Source: DATARH01 sp036278835 (lineage in GTDB: Bacteria; Pseudomonadota; Alphaproteobacteria; ATCC43930; CGMCC-115725). Taken from it: a stretch of DNA of 8,652 nt. The notes beneath the pieces are model-generated. The model ran no database searches, was not told the origin of the DNA, and saw only the letters and a program-made list of their open reading frames with translations. Position numbers and translations under genes: made by a program. This document shows, one piece after another, positions 6,011-8,652 of the stretch; position 1 is the stretch's first letter, and every line of letters starts with the position of its first letter. The stretch covers positions 1 to 8,652 of the forward strand of contig DASUKH010000153.1 in the NCBI GenBank assembly GCA_036278835.1, written 5' to 3'.

Positions 6011-7035
6011 GCCACCCCGGCCCGCAGGCAGTCGTGCAGGTGCAAAAACCCGACGGGGCGCGCCGTGTCGTCGACGACGAACAGCGCGGTGATCGCGAAG
6101 CGGTTCATCGCGCCGAGCGCCTCGGCGGCGAGATGGGCGGCGGTGATCGTCCTCGGCTCGCGGTGCATGATCTGGCCGACCGCGCGCGACAACAGCCGGT
6201 CGTCCATGTGGCGGCGCAAATCGCCGTCGGTCACCACCCCAACCAGCCGCCCGTCGGCGCCGCACACGCCAACGCAGCCGAAGCTCTTCGCTGTCATCAC
6301 CAGGATCGCTTCCGACATCGGCGTGTCGGGCGCGACCACCGGCACCGCGTCGCTGCCGTGCATGATGTCGCCGACCCGCAGCAGCCGCCGGCCGAGTCGG
6401 CCGCCGGGATGGAACAGCCGGAAATCGGCGGTCGAGAACCCTTTGCGCCCCAATAATGCGATCGCCAGCGCGTCGCCGAGCGCCATCATCATCGTCGTCG
6501 ACGTGGTCGGCGCGAGCCCCATCGGGCAGGCCTCAGCCGCCTCCGGCAGCAGCAGCACGATATCGGCGGCGGTGGCCAATGCCGAGCGCCGCCCGCCGGT
6601 GATCGCGATCAGCGGGATCCCGAAGCGCCGCGAATAGGCGATGATGTCGGCCAGCTCGCCGCTTTCGCCGGAATTCGACAGCGCGAGCACCACATCGCCG
6701 GCGCCGATCATGCCGAGATCGCCATGGCTTGCCTCGGCGGCGTGGACGAACAATGCCGGGGTGCCGGTCGAGGCGAGAGTGGCGGCGATCTTGCGCGCGA
6801 CGTGGCCGCTCTTGCCGATGCCGGTCACGATCAGCCGCCCGCGCGCCGCGAGGCAGAGATCGAGCGCGCCCTCGAGCGCCACGTCAAGACCCGCCGCCAG
6901 CCGCTCAAGGCCGGCGATCTCGGCCGCGATCACCTGGCGCGCCACCGCAAGGTCGCGCGCCAGGGATTCATCATGGCCGTTACCGGGGACGCTCGGCGCC
7001 CGGTCCGGCGCAGCGGCGATCGCCTCGTTTCCCAA
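6007..7035 (-). CDS. kdsD: Arabinose-5-phosphate isomerase (KpsF/GutQ family)
   Basis: Interconverts ribulose-5-phosphate and arabinose-5-phosphate (EC 5.3.1.13), the first step of Kdo synthesis for lipopolysaccharide, in the cytoplasm. The 342-residue product has a SIS domain (about 45-195) with GIGKSG (72-77, K75), HAAEASHGD (98-106), SNSGESGE (120-127) and APTTSTTMMMALGDALA (175-191), then FHPGGRLG and two CBS domains (about 218-275 and 285-340), as in KdsD. The start is inferred to be TTG 7035: GGGGGGA lies five bases upstream, and no in-frame ATG or GTG lies between the gcvPB stop and the SIS domain. It is the first gene of the lptCAB-rpoN cluster and overlaps lptC by four bases (ATGA). 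The kdsC phosphatase gene, which sits next in E. coli, is absent here. Confidence 0.96.
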   Translation of the reverse strand: MGNEAIAAAPDRAPSVPGNGHDESLARDLAVARQVIAAEIAGLERLAAGLDVALEGALDLCLAARGRLIVTGIGKSGHVARKIAATLASTGTPALFVHAAEASHGDLGMIGAGDVVLALSNSGESGELADIIAYSRRFGIPLIAITGGRRSALATAADIVLLLPEAAEACPMGLAPTTSTTMMMALGDALAIALLGRKGFSTADFRLFHPGGRLGRRLLRVGDIMHGSDAVPVVAPDTPMSEAILVMTAKSFGCVGVCGADGRLVGVVTDGDLRRHMDDRLLSRAVGQIMHREPRTITAAHLAAEALGAMNRFAITALFVVDDTARPVGFLHLHDCLRAGVA

Positions 7036-7122
7036 CGGAATCCCCCCGAATAGGATCGCCCCGGCGGCCTCGCGGAGGCGGCGGCCGACTCGGGGGCCAA
7101 CCCGATACGGCTGAATAATAGA
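7036..7122 (-). promoter_or_regulatory. gcvPB-kdsD intergenic gap: kdsD ribosome binding site, weak promoter hint
   Basis: The 87 bases contain the kdsD SD GGGGGGA (7047-7041), a 5-bp hairpin GCCTC-CGC-GAGGC (7079-7067) with no T run after it, and an AT-rich spot TATTAT just after the gcvPB stop that could be a -10 element. I find no convincing -35 partner 16-18 bases upstream of it. The operon promoter may lie here or further upstream of gcvPB; neither a terminator nor a promoter is established. Confidence 0.3.
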
Positions 7123-8652
7123 CTAATCCGCCGCCTGTTGCCGAATGGGTTCGGGGCGCCAGCGCAACACCGGCTTGCGCGCCGCACCGGTTTCGTCGAG
7201 GCGGCGGCGCGGGGTCAGGCGCGGCGCGGCGTGGAAAGCCTCCGCCTTGCCAGCATGGGCGCGCTCGGCCAGGCCGCGCAACACCGCAACGAACTGATCG
7301 AGGCCGGCCTTGCTCTCGGTCTCGGTCGGCTCGACCAGCAGCGCCCCGTGCACGACCAGCGGGAAATACATCGTCATCGGGTGAAAGCCCTCGTCGATCA
7401 AAGCTTTGGCGAAATCGAGGGTGGTAATCCCGCTATCCTTGAGAAAGCTGTCGTCAAACAGGACCTCGTGCATGCAGGGGCCGGGAAAGGCGACGCTCAT
7501 CACGTCGCGGAGCCGCACCCGCAGGTAGTTGGCGTTGAGCACGGCATCGTCGGCGACCTGTTTGAGACCGTCCGAACCGTGGCTCATCATGTAGGCGAGC
7601 GCCCGCACGAACATGCCCATCTGGCCGTGAAACCCCTTGAGCCGGCCGATCGTCTGAGCCCCCTCGCCTTCCGGGTGCTCAATCAGGCGAAAGCCGTCGG
7701 CGCCGCGCACGATCCACGGCAATGGCGCGAACGGCGCCAGCTCAGCGGCCAAGGCCACCGGCCCGCTGCCCGGTCCGCCGCCGCCATGCGGGGTCGAGAA
7801 GGTCTTGTGCAGGTTGAGATGCAGGGCGTCGATGCCGAGGTCTGCCGGCCGCACCCGTCCGACGATCGCGTTGAAATTGGCGCCGTCGCAATAAAAGAAC
7901 GCGCCGGCCGCGTGCACTGCGGCGGCGATCTCAAGGATCTCGTCCTCGAACAGGCCGCAGGTGTTGGGATTGGTCAGCATCAAGGCCGCGACATCGGCCC
8001 CGAGCGCGGCCTTCAGCGCGGCGAGATCGACCCGGCCGCGGCTGTTGGCAGGGATCGCCGCGACCGCGTAGCCGCATTCGGCAGCGGTCGCCGGGTTGGT
8101 GCCGTGCGCCGATTCCGGCACCAGGATGCGCGAGCGTCGGTCGCCGCGTGTTTCGAGTGCGGCACGGATTGCCATGATGCCGCAGAGTTCGCCTTGCGCT
8201 CCCGCTGCCGGCGGCAAAGCGATCGCCGGCAGCCCGGTCAGCACCTTCAGCCAATGCGCCAGCGTGTCGATCAATTCGAGGGCGCCTTGAACCGTGTCCT
8301 CCGGCTGCAACGGGTGCAGGTCGGCGAAGCCGGGCAGCCGCGCCAGCTTCTCGTTGAGCCGCGGGTTGTGCTTCATCGTGCACGAGCCGAGCGGATAAAG
8401 GCCGCTGTCGATCGCGTAATTTTTCTGCGACAGGCGGGTGAAATGGCGCACCACCTGCGGTTCGCTGAGGCCGGGGAGGCCGATCGGTCCGCGTTCCAGG
8501 CCGCCGAGGCGCGAGGCTGTCGCCGGCGGCGCCGGCAGATCGACGCCGCAATGGCCCGGCGAATCCTGCTCGAAGATCAGCTTCTCCTCGATCTGGAGGC
8601 CGCGATTGCCGCTGATCGTTGCGGCCGGGGCTGGTTCCTCCGCGGCGGCGCG
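7123..8652 (-). CDS. gcvPB: Glycine dehydrogenase (decarboxylating) subunit 2, GcvPB (5' end beyond window)
   Basis: PLP-dependent P-protein beta subunit of the glycine cleavage system (EC 1.4.4.2): decarboxylates glycine and loads the aminomethyl group on lipoyl-GcvH. The minus strand is open from the window edge to TAG 7125-7123, 509 residues. Conserved family features: IEEKLIFEQDSPGHCGVDLP near the visible N terminus, YPLGSCTMKHNPRLNEK, VPESAHGTNPATAA, TNPNTCGLFE, YCDGANFNAIVG and LHLNLHKTFSTPHGGGGPG, whose Lys (visible residue 283) is the PLP Schiff-base lysine. A GTG at 8454 is not the start: the frame before it carries conserved GcvPB sequence, so the true start lies probably 10-20 codons beyond the edge. 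A partner gcvPA is expected further upstream. Same strand as kdsD, 87 bases apart; cotranscription is possible but unproven. Confidence 0.97.
   Translation of the reverse strand, partial: RAAAEEPAPAATISGNRGLQIEEKLIFEQDSPGHCGVDLPAPPATASRLGGLERGPIGLPGLSEPQVVRHFTRLSQKNYAIDSGLYPLGSCTMKHNPRLNEKLARLPGFADLHPLQPEDTVQGALELIDTLAHWLKVLTGLPAIALPPAAGAQGELCGIMAIRAALETRGDRRSRILVPESAHGTNPATAAECGYAVAAIPANSRGRVDLAALKAALGADVAALMLTNPNTCGLFEDEILEIAAAVHAAGAFFYCDGANFNAIVGRVRPADLGIDALHLNLHKTFSTPHGGGGPGSGPVALAAELAPFAPLPWIVRGADGFRLIEHPEGEGAQTIGRLKGFHGQMGMFVRALAYMMSHGSDGLKQVADDAVLNANYLRVRLRDVMSVAFPGPCMHEVLFDDSFLKDSGITTLDFAKALIDEGFHPMTMYFPLVVHGALLVEPTETESKAGLDQFVAVLRGLAERAHAGKAEAFHAAPRLTPRRRLDETGAARKPVLRWRPEPIRQQAAD

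Noticed and set aside
5168..6265. A 365-codon lptC reading starting inside kdsD
   Set aside because: The first 85 codons overlap the conserved CBS region of kdsD in another frame; ATG 6010 with an ATGA overlap is the better start.
5063..6637. Plus-strand open frame of 524 codons opposite lptA/lptC/kdsD
   Set aside because: Crosses three genes in antisense; Arg/Pro/Ala-rich translation typical of a GC-rich shadow.
7067..7079. Terminator after gcvPB
   Set aside because: Only a 5-bp stem and no T run follows; kept only as a note in the intergenic entry.
7123..8454. gcvPB starting at GTG 8454
   Set aside because: Sixty-six more in-frame codons up to the window edge carry conserved GcvPB sequence.

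Overview
This is a high-GC window with seven protein genes, all on the minus strand, so transcription reads from high to low coordinates. The gene set points to an alphaproteobacterium, perhaps a Rhodospirillales-like lineage: a separate GcvPB subunit instead of a one-chain GcvP, a KdsD/LptC/LptA/LptB/RpoN run, and a long-type LeuA. That placement is inference from gene content and codon use. I see no mobile element, tRNA, rRNA or CRISPR array.

In order of transcription: gcvPB enters from the right edge (8652 to 7123, 5' end outside the window). After an 87-base gap comes a tightly packed cluster: kdsD (7035-6007), lptC (6010-5168), lptA (5168-4164), lptB (4164-3331) and rpoN (3304-1853). kdsD/lptC overlap by ATGA, and lptC/lptA and lptA/lptB by TGATG, so translational coupling is likely. 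rpoN follows lptB after 26 bases. KdsD makes arabinose-5-phosphate, the precursor of Kdo in lipopolysaccharide. LptB, LptC and LptA are the ATPase, the inner-membrane-anchored periplasmic protein and the soluble periplasmic bridge of lipopolysaccharide export. RpoN is sigma-54.

Past rpoN is a 329-base stretch with no large gene (1524-1852). It holds a good sigma-70-type promoter beginning 11 bases after the rpoN stop, then a roughly 284-nt untranslated leader with a tiny ORF almost at the predicted transcript start, two overlapping and mutually exclusive hairpins, a strong GC-rich stem-loop, and a small hairpin that buries the Shine-Dalgarno of the next gene. That gene is leuA (1523 to the left edge; 507 codons visible, 3' end missing), the first committed step of leucine synthesis. 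The leader looks like a regulatory device for leuA.

The points most worth a second look are (1) the leuA leader, (2) LptA, about 334 residues and built of two tandem OstA/LptA-type modules, (3) LptC, with a His/Arg-rich C-terminal tail absent from the usual family fold, and (4) the gene order: no kdsC after kdsD, and leuA where hpf/ptsN usually follow rpoN. Non-ATG starts are inferred for rpoN (GTG) and kdsD (TTG).
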